Shown in pieces: positions 7,628 through 16,141 of a DNA stretch of 46,681 nucleotides (the stretch's first letter is position 1; every line of letters starts with the position of its first letter). The stretch is from Kiritimatiellia bacterium (GTDB taxonomy: Bacteria; Verrucomicrobiota; Kiritimatiellia; RFP12; UBA1067). The translations under genes were made by a program, and so were the position numbers. Under the pieces are notes generated by a model. The model had not been told where the DNA came from and did not search any database. It saw only the letters and a list, made by a program, of their open reading frames with translations. The stretch covers positions 1-46,681 of the forward strand of contig JAFRSR010000257.1 of NCBI GenBank assembly GCA_017427485.1, read 5' to 3'.

Positions 7628-9258
7628 GGCACGTCCCCCTTTCGGAAATCATATGCGAACTCGTCGTCTGACATCTTCGTCAGCGTGAAGTGCACCGCCT
7701 CGCCCGGCCGCAGAACGTGCGAGAATTTCATCTTCTTGACCTGTCGCAGCGCCCGCGCATGACCGATGAACGCTTCGGCGAGACGGTGCGCCGTGCCAAG
7801 CTGAATGACGCCGGGCAACACCGCGAAATCGGGGAAGTGCCCCTTGAAATACGTCGCATCGCAGTCGAACGTGAGATCAGCCGCATACGTGGTGACCGTA
7901 CGTTCTTCGTGTTCCACGTACGGCTCGGCCATCTGGGAGGCGAGGATTTCCTGAATGGCGGAAGATTGCACCTTCCCCTGCGCATTGCGCGGCAGCGCAT
8001 GGACGAAGCGGTATTTGCGCGGGACGGCCCCCTTCGGGAAAAACTGCTGGCACTTCGCACGCAGGGCGCGGGCACACGCATGCTTGCCGAGCGTCTTGAG
8101 ATCGGTCCAGTCCCTCTGCGGCACGATGACCGCGCCGAGGGAAGGTCCGTGTGGTCCATCCACCACGCCAAGCGCCGCCTCGGCCACCTCGGGAATCAGG
8201 CACATCGTCGCCTCCATTTCGGGAAGAGACACACGCTGCTCCGCGATTTTCACCATACGGTCCATCCGCCCCAGGAGTTTGAAGCGGCGAGACGCCGCTT
8301 CCCCCAGGAGAGGGGCGCGCTTGTCGCGGCCGTCCGCCTCGAACACCACGCCGTCGCCCATGGTGAAACGCCGCGCGCACGAAAAGGGAGAGGACACCAC
8401 GAGTCGACCCGATGCGTCCGCCCATGCCTTCACCGGGTCGAACACCGTCCACAATTCGTTGCCCGCCGTCTGTCGGCGGAAGGCGACGCCGCCCGTCTCC
8501 GTGCTGCCGAATATCTCCAGCGGCGCGCGGCCGAACACGCGGCGCGCGGCGGCGGCGACATCCGCCGTGAGCAGCGCGCCCGAAGTGGTGATCTCCACCA
8601 CGTTCTGCGGCACGTCGTACTGGTCCGCATACTCCGCGAAGCGCGAGAGAAAGCTCGGGGTCGTGACGAGGAACACGCACTCGGCTGCGCGCATCTTCTC
8701 CAACAGGGACTCTGGCGTGAGAATCACCTCGGGGTCCACGGAGCATCCCGCCGCACGGGGCAGCATCACCCGCCAGAGCTGGCCGTACATGTGGTGCGGC
8801 TCAATGGTGGAGAGGAATACCGGCTTCCGCGCCAGGACGTCGGCGAGGCGGGCGCGGTGGAACGCGACCTCCTTCGCGAGGGACGCGAACGTCTTGACGA
8901 TCGTCTTCGGCGTGGCGGTGGAGCCGGACGTGCGGAACGACACCGAGAAACGCCGCGCGCGGACGATTCCCTCCACGGCGAACGTGCCGCCCACGACGGC
9001 GACGGAGAGCACACACGCCGCAATTCCGCATGGTAGGGCGGTCGCCCCGCGACCGCCGAGCAACGCGACCACAGCGACCGAGGCCGCCGCGTTGGCGACC
9101 AGCAGGACGAACCACACCCATGTAAGCCGGCGACAATACGCCTCTGCGCCGTCCGGCATGATGCCGTCCGAGATCCGCTCGGCGAAGCGCAGACAGAGCG
9201 GCTTGCGCCCTGGCAGCAGCGACACGCCGAAGAGGATGGCGAATACGGCAGAGATCAT
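7600..9258 (-). CDS. membrane / AMP-ligase / hotdog-dehydratase fusion
   Basis: A 552-residue three-part protein. Residues 1-105: membrane segments resembling the C-terminal half of the COG4648 membrane protein of aryl polyene loci (YCRRLTWVWFVLLVANA). Residues ~110-445: an AMP-binding acyl/aryl ligase with the phosphate loop TSGSTATPK, FGSTETGG and the C-terminal NAQGKVQSS. Residues ~450-552: a hotdog dehydratase with YFKGHFPDFAVLPGVIQL. The ligase would load an acid onto the adjacent acyl carrier proteins and the hotdog domain would dehydrate 3-hydroxyacyl-ACP. It starts 1 nt after ACP-2. Hairpin repeats are embedded at about residues 67-75 and 319-326. The substrate cannot be told from the sequence. 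Confidence 0.85.
   Translation of the reverse strand: MISAVFAILFGVSLLPGRKPLCLRFAERISDGIMPDGAEAYCRRLTWVWFVLLVANAAASVAVVALLGGRGATALPCGIAACVLSVAVVGGTFAVEGIVRARRFSVSFRTSGSTATPKTIVKTFASLAKEVAFHRARLADVLARKPVFLSTIEPHHMYGQLWRVMLPRAAGCSVDPEVILTPESLLEKMRAAECVFLVTTPSFLSRFAEYADQYDVPQNVVEITTSGALLTADVAAAARRVFGRAPLEIFGSTETGGVAFRRQTAGNELWTVFDPVKAWADASGRLVVSSPFSCARRFTMGDGVVFEADGRDKRAPLLGEAASRRFKLLGRMDRMVKIAEQRVSLPEMEATMCLIPEVAEAALGVVDGPHGPSLGAVIVPQRDWTDLKTLGKHACARALRAKCQQFFPKGAVPRKYRFVHALPRNAQGKVQSSAIQEILASQMAEPYVEHEERTVTTYAADLTFDCDATYFKGHFPDFAVLPGVIQLGTAHRLAEAFIGHARALRQVKKMKFSHVLRPGEAVHFTLTKMSDDEFAYDFRKGDVPCASGVLCF
8281..8301. repeat. class-B hairpin repeat inside ligase domain
   Basis: Arms GAAGCGGCG and CGCCGCTTC around loop AGA, followed by a C-tract. 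In frame, encoding GEAASRRF-like residues between conserved ligase blocks. Confidence 0.8.
9032..9057. repeat. REP-like hairpin inside membrane segment
   Basis: GGTAG tag plus arms GGCGGTCGC / GCGACCGCC with a CCC loop. In frame between two hydrophobic helices of the fusion protein. The same stem sequence recurs at 42099-42124 and 45905-45930. Confidence 0.8.
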
Positions 9259-9259
9259 C

Positions 9260-9553
9260 TTACTCGAAGCGGCGGGACGCCGCTTCCCCTAGGGGGGTCG
9301 CCGTCGCTGGTTCGTTCACAAGTTTATAGACGGCCTTCACGACGTCGCGCAGCGTACGAATCTGGCGGAAATCCTCTGGATTCACCTTCTTCTTCGTCAC
9401 TTGCTGGAGCCGCACGACGAGGTCGACGGCGTCAATCGAGTCGAGGTCGAGGTCCGTGAACAGGTTGACTTCGGGCGTGAGCTTCTCCCTGTCACATTCA
9501 AAATCGTCCACGAGGATGTCGACGACCGCCTTCTGGATTTCCTTTTCTGTCAT
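9260..9553 (-). CDS. acyl carrier protein 2 of aryl-polyene-like locus
   Basis: A 97-residue acyl carrier protein. The phosphopantetheine attachment serine is in LDLDSIDAVDL (about residue 39), within a typical four-helix ACP pattern. Its ATG overlaps the stop of ACP-1 (ATGA). It would carry the growing acyl or polyene chain with ACP-1. The last eight residues (GEAASRRF region) are encoded by a class-B hairpin repeat (9266-9286), so the natural C-terminus has been extended or replaced by the repeat. Confidence 0.9.
   Translation of the reverse strand: MTEKEIQKAVVDILVDDFECDREKLTPEVNLFTDLDLDSIDAVDLVVRLQQVTKKKVNPEDFRQIRTLRDVVKAVYKLVNEPATATPLGEAASRRFE
9266..9286. repeat. class-B hairpin repeat forming the ACP-2 C-terminus
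   Basis: Arms GAAGCGGCG and CGCCGCTTC around loop GGA. It encodes the final residues of ACP-2, the stop codon following at its edge. Confidence 0.8.
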
Positions 9554-9825
9554 GCCGGGCCCCCCGTCTTCTGCTGTTCAACGAAGTCGGCCAGCGTCTT
9601 GACCGAGTAAAATATCTTCCTGTTGGCGGCGGGATCGGAGGCGAACGTGACGCCGAATGCCTTCTTCACGGCCATGCCGAGCTCGAGGGCGTCGATGGAA
9701 TCCAACCCCAGTCCTTCGCCGAACAGCGGCACATCGGTGCCAATGTCCGCCGCCGTGAGGTCCTCGAGGTCAAGCGCCGAGACGATCACGTCCTTCAGTT
9801 TCGATTCGATTTTTTCGCGTGTCAT
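9550..9825 (-). CDS. acyl carrier protein 1 of aryl-polyene-like locus
   Basis: A 91-residue acyl carrier protein with the attachment serine in LGLDSIDALEL. The ATG at 9825 is preferred; a TTG at 9843 would add six residues and overlap the preceding gene. It lies 11 nt after the stop of the metallo-beta-lactamase-fold gene, suggesting that the acyl carrier genes are transcribed with it. Paired distinct ACPs next to a ligase-dehydratase, a LolA-like protein and an MMPL exporter are typical of aryl polyene loci. Confidence 0.9.
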   Translation of the reverse strand: MTREKIESKLKDVIVSALDLEDLTAADIGTDVPLFGEGLGLDSIDALELGMAVKKAFGVTFASDPAANRKIFYSVKTLADFVEQQKTGGPA

Positions 9826-9836
9826 TTCCGCATAGT

Positions 9837-11174
9837 TTACCAAACCCCACGCCGCTCGGCAACTGCCGCGCGCGCAGAACTGGGGTGGCTCTTGAAGTGC
9901 ATCACGCTTCTCACGGTCATGGACTCGTCACGCGCCGTGAGGTATGACACGGTGTAGTCGCGACCGCCCGCCGGCACGTTCAGGACAACGTGTCCGCAGT
10001 CGAGCGACTCCGGCGCGACGTCGTGCAGCCCCTCCGCGTTCGCGGCCTTCATCCGTTCGGCGGGGAATGCGGTGGGGCAGATCACCCGTTCGCCGGGATA
10101 CAGTTTCCGCGACGAGAGGCGGCGAAGCGTGCCGAGGTCGTTGCAGTGCTTGGCGAAGATGCACGACACCCACACCTTCGCGGCCAGCGCCCGCACGAGC
10201 GTTTCGGTCATCGAAGCGGAACCGTGGTGGTTGACTTTCGCCACGTCCACTTGGTCGAGCTGCTCGCCCAGTGCGTCCTCCACCTCGAAACGCGATCCGT
10301 CCGCGCGCTGCCAGAAGTCCTGGAAGTCTCCGGCCATGTACAACCTGAACGCGCCGTAGGACAGGATCATGCCGCAGCTCATCCCGTTCTCGTTCCGCCA
10401 GCCGGTGGCGTGGTTGGGCGTGAAAATTCCCTCGTAGAGGTTCCGTATCGAACCGTCGCGCATGAGGATCTTGCCGTTGCCGCAGATGTTGCACACCTGG
10501 AAGTCCGGGAAGGCGCCGGGATCCTTCAACAGAACCACCTGGTCGCGCGCGCCGACGCGGAACTTCTCCACCTTCAACCCCTTGTGCCGTTCGAGGTAAC
10601 GGTACATGCGCGAAATCTGCGACACCTCGCGGCACGCGCGGTCCTTGAGCGGGAACGGGTCGTTCAGGTCGGGCCAGCAGCGGTCGAACGCCTTCCCGAA
10701 GTCGATGAAGTCGCACGTCTCGGCGAATCCGCTCACGAACCAGTCGTCCCCGTCGCGCTCCTCGCGGCGCGAATACGACGTCTCGCACCCGGCATGGTCG
10801 GCGTGCCAGTGCGTGAGCATCATGTAGTCCACCTTGTTCCCGAACGGATTGGCGCGCTGGACGTACCGCGCGATCCATTCACCCGCCCCGCGCGAGCGGT
10901 TGGGGAGGACGGGCGTCTGCATGAGGACGCGCTGCGGCACGTCGTAGTCCCCAGAGTCGACCAGCATCGTCGTGCCGTCGGGGAAGATGAGGAACGTGGA
11001 CTCCGCCCGTCCTGTGTAGATGAAATGCGCCTGGAGCTCGCCACGCGTCCAGCCCTTCCACGGACGTCCCACGCCCGCGTCCTTCGTGCCGGCCGCGAAC
11101 ACGCGCCGCCAGTCGCCAAGCGCCGCCGCCAACCCCGCCGCCGTCTGGCCAATGAATCGTCTTCTATTCATCAT
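9837..11174 (-). CDS. Tat-exported metallo-beta-lactamase-fold hydrolase
   Basis: A 445-residue protein starting MMNRRRFIG with a twin-arginine signal (RRRF, then an Ala/Gly-rich segment to about residue 29). The metal site THWHADHAG (HxHxDH at 122-127) marks the metallo-beta-lactamase superfamily; further ligands are likely in YMAGDFQDFW and VNHHGS. The layout resembles ComEC/Rec2-like MBL domains, which cut phosphoesters or similar bonds; the substrate is unknown. The start overlaps the stop of the beta-helix gene, so the two are translationally coupled. An upstream in-frame extension to 11774 is rejected because it is a shadow of the beta-helix gene. tatA is present at 21603-21812. Confidence 0.82.
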   Translation of the reverse strand: MMNRRRFIGQTAAGLAAALGDWRRVFAAGTKDAGVGRPWKGWTRGELQAHFIYTGRAESTFLIFPDGTTMLVDSGDYDVPQRVLMQTPVLPNRSRGAGEWIARYVQRANPFGNKVDYMMLTHWHADHAGCETSYSRREERDGDDWFVSGFAETCDFIDFGKAFDRCWPDLNDPFPLKDRACREVSQISRMYRYLERHKGLKVEKFRVGARDQVVLLKDPGAFPDFQVCNICGNGKILMRDGSIRNLYEGIFTPNHATGWRNENGMSCGMILSYGAFRLYMAGDFQDFWQRADGSRFEVEDALGEQLDQVDVAKVNHHGSASMTETLVRALAAKVWVSCIFAKHCNDLGTLRRLSSRKLYPGERVICPTAFPAERMKAANAEGLHDVAPESLDCGHVVLNVPAGGRDYTVSYLTARDESMTVRSVMHFKSHPSSARAAVAERRGVW

Positions 11175-13888
11175 CGGAAAATCATCATGGTGCCGTTCGG
11201 CTTGTGAACATAGATGCTGTTCTCCGTGCGTCGGACGCACAGGCGGTCGTCTCTGCACGTGACTGCGAGGTTGTTGGCGACCGCGTTGAACGTCTGTCCG
11301 TTCACCAGCTCCACCAACGTCTGTTTCGCCCCGTACGGCCAATCCTCGGCGGCTTCCACCACGATGGACGCGCCCTGCGCCACCTCCGCGAAGTTCCTCA
11401 CGACGAGCGGCGTCTCGGCGAAGCCCTCGGCGGGGATCTGGAACACGATCTTCGCCGAGGCGTTGCGGATGCGCACCTCTCCATCCGCCCGCACCTCGCC
11501 GTGGCGGCCCGCGATGACGAAACGCATGTTGGACGGATCGCTGACACCGGCTTGCTCGTACGTGTAGGCGAGGTCCAGATATCCGCCGGCGTTGATGTTG
11601 GCACCCGTTCCGTCCTTGTGCGCGACGACGTTCAGCGTCGCGTTGGAGACCACGCCCAGGCAGTTGGGCGACTTGTCGGCGAGCACGAGGCGCGACACCG
11701 TGGCCGTGGCGCCGTTCAGCACCTCGAAGACGCAGTTGGAGGCCGTCCGGGTGGTGCCGACGCACACCCGCCACGTGTCGTATGCGTCTAGGGTGCCACC
11801 GTCGAGGGTGAAGCGCGAGGAATGTCCGTTGCAGCCGAGATGCGCCACCTCCATGTTGGCGAGACGCAAAACGGAGTTCGTGCCCACGTATGTCTCATTA
11901 CCAAAGGCGCTCGCGCCGTAGCCGATGGCGAACGATGCCCCGTTCACGGTCACGTCGCCGCCGTTGACCACCTCCAGCCGGTTGGAGGCGCCGAGGTTGC
12001 CGATGCGGAACGATCCGGCAGACGTACTGTAGGACGCGGCCGTGTTCGTGTAGGCGAACGTCCCCTCCACGCGCACCGTGTTGCGCCGCGCCATCTGGTT
12101 GTTGCCGAGCCGGAAGTTCTTCGCGTTCGCATCGCTGGAGGAGACCACGTCCAGGAAACGCCCGCCTGGCCCGATGTGCATCACGTTGTCCTCGCAGTAG
12201 GTCGTCGCGACCGACTTGCCGCCGGCGATGCAGCAGCCCGAACCGGCAATCGACAGCAAGCCGCCGTCGGCCACGTAGATGCGGTTGAACATGTTGGTCG
12301 AAACGTCGTTGTCGTTGCAGCAGAACGTGAAGTCGCCGCCTCGGAAGTCGTAGACGGAACCGGCGCCCGTGACCGACAGCACGAAATTGGACGAGGTGCC
12401 GCCGCGGGCCCCCTCCACCTCGTTCAGCTTGGCGTTGTACGGCGTCTGGAATTCGCCGGACGCCTGCAGCAGCACGCCGCCATCCTCGATGCGCATGGAG
12501 TCGCAGAAACTGTCCGCGAACCTTCCAACGCGAATGATGGTCGTCACCTTCAGCTTCGCGCCCTCGCCGTGGATCCAGAGCGTGTTCCAGCCGTTTGGCG
12601 TGCCGTCCCGCGGCTGGTTGAAGCTTTGGCGAAGCTGTCCGGAAACGAGCGACATCGTTCCGCCGTCCGCGATCTCGAACGTGTTGGAACGCGTATGGTG
12701 GCCCACATACAGGTATTGGTCGGTGTTCCACGTGCCGCCGTTCGCGAGGCGGACGGAACACCCCCAGCCTTCGTTGCCGATGAACAGCGCACCGCAGTTC
12801 GTAAAGGACGCCCCGTCGGCAATCAGCAGCGAATCGCCATGCGAACCGCCGACGTAGCCGAGACGCGTTTCGCCGTTCACCTCGAGCCTGGAGCCCTCCC
12901 CGCGCACGACGATGCGGTTGTCGAACGGCACCCGCCCGTTCCTGACGTTGGCATTCGCCTCTCGGCTGGACTGAACGACCATGACCGTGGCCGTCGCGCC
13001 GCCTGCCACCTCGAACAGGTTCGAGGCGGAGGAGTGTCCAACATAGGCAACGCCGGAGGCGGTGAGCGACGCCCCGTCTGCCACGAGAAGCCGGTTCTGG
13101 TCGCCCGCGTAATAGCGATTACCATCGTGGTACCACTTGCCCAGATTGATGTCGCCGGAGATCGTAGCCGTGGCGTGGTCGTCGAAGATGGCCTGTGAAA
13201 GTCCCTGCTGGCGGCCGACGTCCAACGAATAGATCCGCGAGACGAACCGGCTGCCCTCACCCGTCACGCGGAACGTGTTTGTGCCGCAGAGTTCACGGGC
13301 GTCCGTGTTCGCCAGCCGTCCCACGATCACGCCTCCGTCCACAAGACCGCCATTGCGAACAAGCAGGAGATTGTTCTTCGAGTTGTTCCCGTTCGAACTG
13401 CCCACTTGGATGTAGTAGTTGCCCGACGTGTGGCCGTATAATGCCGAATCGGGGCCATCGACGATGAACGTGGCATCGCTCCAGTTGTCGCCCACGAAGA
13501 AACGGTCTCCCGTCATACTCCACGTGCCGCTCGCGAGCGTGACGGTAGCCCCGTTTCTGATGAACGTGCGCCCCGGACACGTCAGCGTGCGCTCGGCACC
13601 GAGATTGAGCGTCAGATCCAAAGCCGAATTGGCAGCATGGTTGAACCAAATGAAGGAAGAGCCCGTGTTGATGTCCTCGCCCAGGGTCAAGGGCCCGCTG
13701 ATGGGCGGATTGATGGCGGTCGTCCCAGTTAACGGCAAACCGTTGCTCCAGTTGTTCGGATCGGCCATGTCGCCGCCGCTTGAATTGTTCCAGGCCGTGT
13801 CCGCGCACGCCACACCAACCAAGAAGGATGCCGAGAACGCCAAAAGGCGCCTCACGTCCCTGAATGTGCCAATCTTCTGTCTTGCCAT
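11171..13888 (-). CDS. large exported beta-helix (autotransporter-passenger-like) protein
   Basis: A 905-residue protein with a signal peptide (RRLLAFSASFLVGVACA, about residues 12-28) followed by some forty irregular ~20-residue repeats rich in G, N, V and D, with units like LLVADGASLTASGVAYVG and NTFEIADGGTMSLVSG. This is the pattern of right-handed parallel beta helices of surface or secreted proteins. No membrane-barrel or PEP-CTERM signal is seen at the C-terminus. The ATG at 13888 has a good AAAGGAG ribosome binding site. It lies between a GH92 glycosidase and a Tat-exported hydrolase, suggesting glycan binding or a surface role, but the substrate is unknown. Confidence 0.75.
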   Translation of the reverse strand: MARQKIGTFRDVRRLLAFSASFLVGVACADTAWNNSSGGDMADPNNWSNGLPLTGTTAINPPISGPLTLGEDINTGSSFIWFNHAANSALDLTLNLGAERTLTCPGRTFIRNGATVTLASGTWSMTGDRFFVGDNWSDATFIVDGPDSALYGHTSGNYYIQVGSSNGNNSKNNLLLVRNGGLVDGGVIVGRLANTDARELCGTNTFRVTGEGSRFVSRIYSLDVGRQQGLSQAIFDDHATATISGDINLGKWYHDGNRYYAGDQNRLLVADGASLTASGVAYVGHSSASNLFEVAGGATATVMVVQSSREANANVRNGRVPFDNRIVVRGEGSRLEVNGETRLGYVGGSHGDSLLIADGASFTNCGALFIGNEGWGCSVRLANGGTWNTDQYLYVGHHTRSNTFEIADGGTMSLVSGQLRQSFNQPRDGTPNGWNTLWIHGEGAKLKVTTIIRVGRFADSFCDSMRIEDGGVLLQASGEFQTPYNAKLNEVEGARGGTSSNFVLSVTGAGSVYDFRGGDFTFCCNDNDVSTNMFNRIYVADGGLLSIAGSGCCIAGGKSVATTYCEDNVMHIGPGGRFLDVVSSSDANAKNFRLGNNQMARRNTVRVEGTFAYTNTAASYSTSAGSFRIGNLGASNRLEVVNGGDVTVNGASFAIGYGASAFGNETYVGTNSVLRLANMEVAHLGCNGHSSRFTLDGGTLDAYDTWRVCVGTTRTASNCVFEVLNGATATVSRLVLADKSPNCLGVVSNATLNVVAHKDGTGANINAGGYLDLAYTYEQAGVSDPSNMRFVIAGRHGEVRADGEVRIRNASAKIVFQIPAEGFAETPLVVRNFAEVAQGASIVVEAAEDWPYGAKQTLVELVNGQTFNAVANNLAVTCRDDRLCVRRTENSIYVHKPNGTMMIFR

Positions 13889-13916
13889 GTGTCGCTCCTT
13901 TTGGTTTGCCGTGAAA

Positions 13917-16076
13917 TCATGGTGCCATCTCGAAGAGGAGGGTACCGCCGGACATGACGTCCGACTGGCGGATGAACGGCTCCTCCAACTCACGCCCGTT
14001 CAACAGGACGCGCGCGACGTGCGTGCCGTTTGCAAGCCTCGGCGCCTCCACGGTGAACGTCCTGCCGTTGCCGAGGCGGAACGCGATGCGCTTCGCGCCG
14101 GGCGCGTGGAGCGCGTAGAGGTCCTGTCCGGCCACCGGGAAGAACCCTGCCGTGAGGAACACGTACATCGACCCCATTGCCCCGGAGTCGTCGTCTCCGG
14201 GCACGCCCCACGGACCGAACCGCCGGCGCAGCTTGTCGGCCCAGTACGAGGCGCGGTCAATGCGTCCGGCGAAGTCGAACAGCCAGATCGTGAGGAAGCT
14301 CGGCTCGTTTCCGAATTCGATCAGGTTGTTGGCCAGCGCGTACTCAAGGCGCTCGACAAACTTGTCGCACCCGCCCATCTTCGCCATCATGCCGGGGATG
14401 TCGTGGTAGATCGTGAACGAGTAGTCCCAGCAGGTACCCTCGTAGAAATCCTCGTTGAAGCCGCCGCGGGCGCGCGTCGGCCCGACCGGTCCCCCCTTCG
14501 TCATCCAGTGCTTGACCTTGAAGGAGCCGTCCTTCTGGCGTCCGTTGATGAACCCCGTGAATCCGCCCTTCTCGTCCACGCACGCGTCGTTCCACACGTT
14601 CGTCCAGTTCCCGCTGCGCGCGCGCAGCCGCGCCGCCTCGGCCGTCTTGCCCAGACCTTCCGCCACCTGCGCCGCACACCAGTCGTTGTACGCGAAGCCG
14701 ATTGTGCCGGAGCCCGACCTCATGCGCCAGCAGTAGTCGTGCTTCACGTCGTCCGCCACCCAGCCGTGCGCCCGGTAGTCCGGCGTACGCCGCGCGGCGT
14801 TGGCCTCGAGCACGCGCCAGGCCCCCGTCCAGTCGATGCCCGGCACCTTCCGCGCCCAGGCGTCCGCGATCACGTTGTCCACGTCGTCGCCGCCCTGTCC
14901 CGTGCGGTACTCCTCGCCCTGGATGAACGAAGCGCAGCACTGTCCGTTGCGCGCGAGGCGCTCCGCGAACGAGTTCACCACGCCGGCGTAGACGTCCGGT
15001 TCCGTGAGGGAGAACAGCGGATAGAGCGTGCGCCACGTGTCCCAGAGCGTGTAGTGGTCGTCCCACACCGGCGCGCCGGACGGCCAGCCCGCGAAGTCGT
15101 CGGTGCGGTCTCGGGGCTGGAGCATCGTGTGGTAGAGGTTGGAGTAGAACACGCGGCGCGCCGTTTCGTCCGCGAACCCGTCGGCCCGTATCCGGCCGAG
15201 GCGCTCCTCCCACATCGCCTCCGCCTTTCCCTGAAGGGAGTCGAAGTCCCAGTCGGGAATCTCCCTTCGCAGATGCGCGGACGCGGTCTCGGCGTCGCGG
15301 AAGGACACGGCGATCTTGAGGAACACCCGCTGCGCCTGCCGCGCGTCGAACTCCAGCCACGCCACCGTCCCCGCGGCGTTCGTGCCGGCGGCGACGGCCG
15401 GGACATCCGTCTCGCAGGCGAAGAACGCGTTGTATTCGGCGGGGTTCCAGTTGTCGCGGTAGCGTCCGCCGCCGGACGCCCCGCGCCTGTCGGCGCGGAG
15501 CGCGAGGCCGCCCGAGACGAGTCCCTTCGGATTGCCGTTTTTCCGCTGCGCGTTCACGACGATCCGCGCGCGTTCCCCGGCGGGGAAGTCGAACCGGTAC
15601 AGTGCGCAGTGGTGCGCCGGCGCGATCGCCACGCCGATCCGGTCCTTGTCCAGCGTCGCGCGGAACACGCTCGGACGCGTCTCCACGAACGTCATCGGCG
15701 AGGCGATGTCCCGTTCCTCAAGCGACATACTCGTCGTCGGGGTGACCAGGAACAGCCCGTAGCTGGGATGCCCGCCCGTGCCGTGCGCGTGCAACTGCGA
15801 GAAGCCGGTGACCGGATCGCCCGGATGCAGCGAAGAAGGCGACGGATAGGTGCGTATTCCATAGGGGTAGAGCGAATCCGGACAGGGCGAGACCGACCCG
15901 TGCGGCACGCAGGGTCCCACGAGGCAGCGGCCATTCACCTCTCCGCCATCCGGCTTCACCACGCCGTGGCGCGTGTCAACGAGCCGCTCCAGCTCTCCGG
16001 CCGTCGAAACCATCGCGACAAGCGCGAGGCACGCGCACGCACGGCGGCGCCAGTCAATAGTTATTCTTCTTACCAT
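13917..16076 (-). CDS. GH92-family exo-mannosidase-like glycosidase
   Basis: A 719-residue exported enzyme with a signal peptide (about 1-27). GH92 hallmarks: the N-terminal block VGPCVPHGSVSPCPDS, the DDHYTLWDTWRTLYPLF motif near residue 340, and GDDDSGAMGSMYVF near 625, the acidic region that includes the catalytic base and calcium ligands in the family. Known GH92 enzymes are Ca-dependent inverting alpha-mannosidases acting on N-glycans and similar mannosides. Linkage specificity cannot be read here. The ATG at 16076 follows an AGAGGG site, and a sigma70-type promoter lies at 16105-16134. It is the first gene of the eight-gene minus-strand run. Confidence 0.88.
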   Translation of the reverse strand: MVRRITIDWRRRACACLALVAMVSTAGELERLVDTRHGVVKPDGGEVNGRCLVGPCVPHGSVSPCPDSLYPYGIRTYPSPSSLHPGDPVTGFSQLHAHGTGGHPSYGLFLVTPTTSMSLEERDIASPMTFVETRPSVFRATLDKDRIGVAIAPAHHCALYRFDFPAGERARIVVNAQRKNGNPKGLVSGGLALRADRRGASGGGRYRDNWNPAEYNAFFACETDVPAVAAGTNAAGTVAWLEFDARQAQRVFLKIAVSFRDAETASAHLRREIPDWDFDSLQGKAEAMWEERLGRIRADGFADETARRVFYSNLYHTMLQPRDRTDDFAGWPSGAPVWDDHYTLWDTWRTLYPLFSLTEPDVYAGVVNSFAERLARNGQCCASFIQGEEYRTGQGGDDVDNVIADAWARKVPGIDWTGAWRVLEANAARRTPDYRAHGWVADDVKHDYCWRMRSGSGTIGFAYNDWCAAQVAEGLGKTAEAARLRARSGNWTNVWNDACVDEKGGFTGFINGRQKDGSFKVKHWMTKGGPVGPTRARGGFNEDFYEGTCWDYSFTIYHDIPGMMAKMGGCDKFVERLEYALANNLIEFGNEPSFLTIWLFDFAGRIDRASYWADKLRRRFGPWGVPGDDDSGAMGSMYVFLTAGFFPVAGQDLYALHAPGAKRIAFRLGNGRTFTVEAPRLANGTHVARVLLNGRELEEPFIRQSDVMSGGTLLFEMAP

Positions 16077-16104
16077 ACGAAGGCCCTCTATCGAAAACAT
16101 GCAC

Positions 16105-16134
16105 ATCGTATCATTTTCCCCTCTTCCGCGTCAA
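16105..16134 (-). promoter_or_regulatory. sigma70-type promoter of the GH92-led run
   Basis: Minus strand: TTGACG (16134-16129), an 18-nt spacer and TGATACGAT (-10 TACGAT, 16110-16105). The start would be about 22 nt before the GH92 ATG. It is the only good promoter seen upstream of the GH92 to MMPL genes. Confidence 0.5.
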
Positions 16135-16141
16135 TGGCCAA

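Noticed and set aside
11175..11774. N-terminal extension of the metallo-beta-lactamase-fold gene
   Set aside because: It is a shadow of the beta-helix gene in another frame; the twin-arginine signal starts at 11174/11171.
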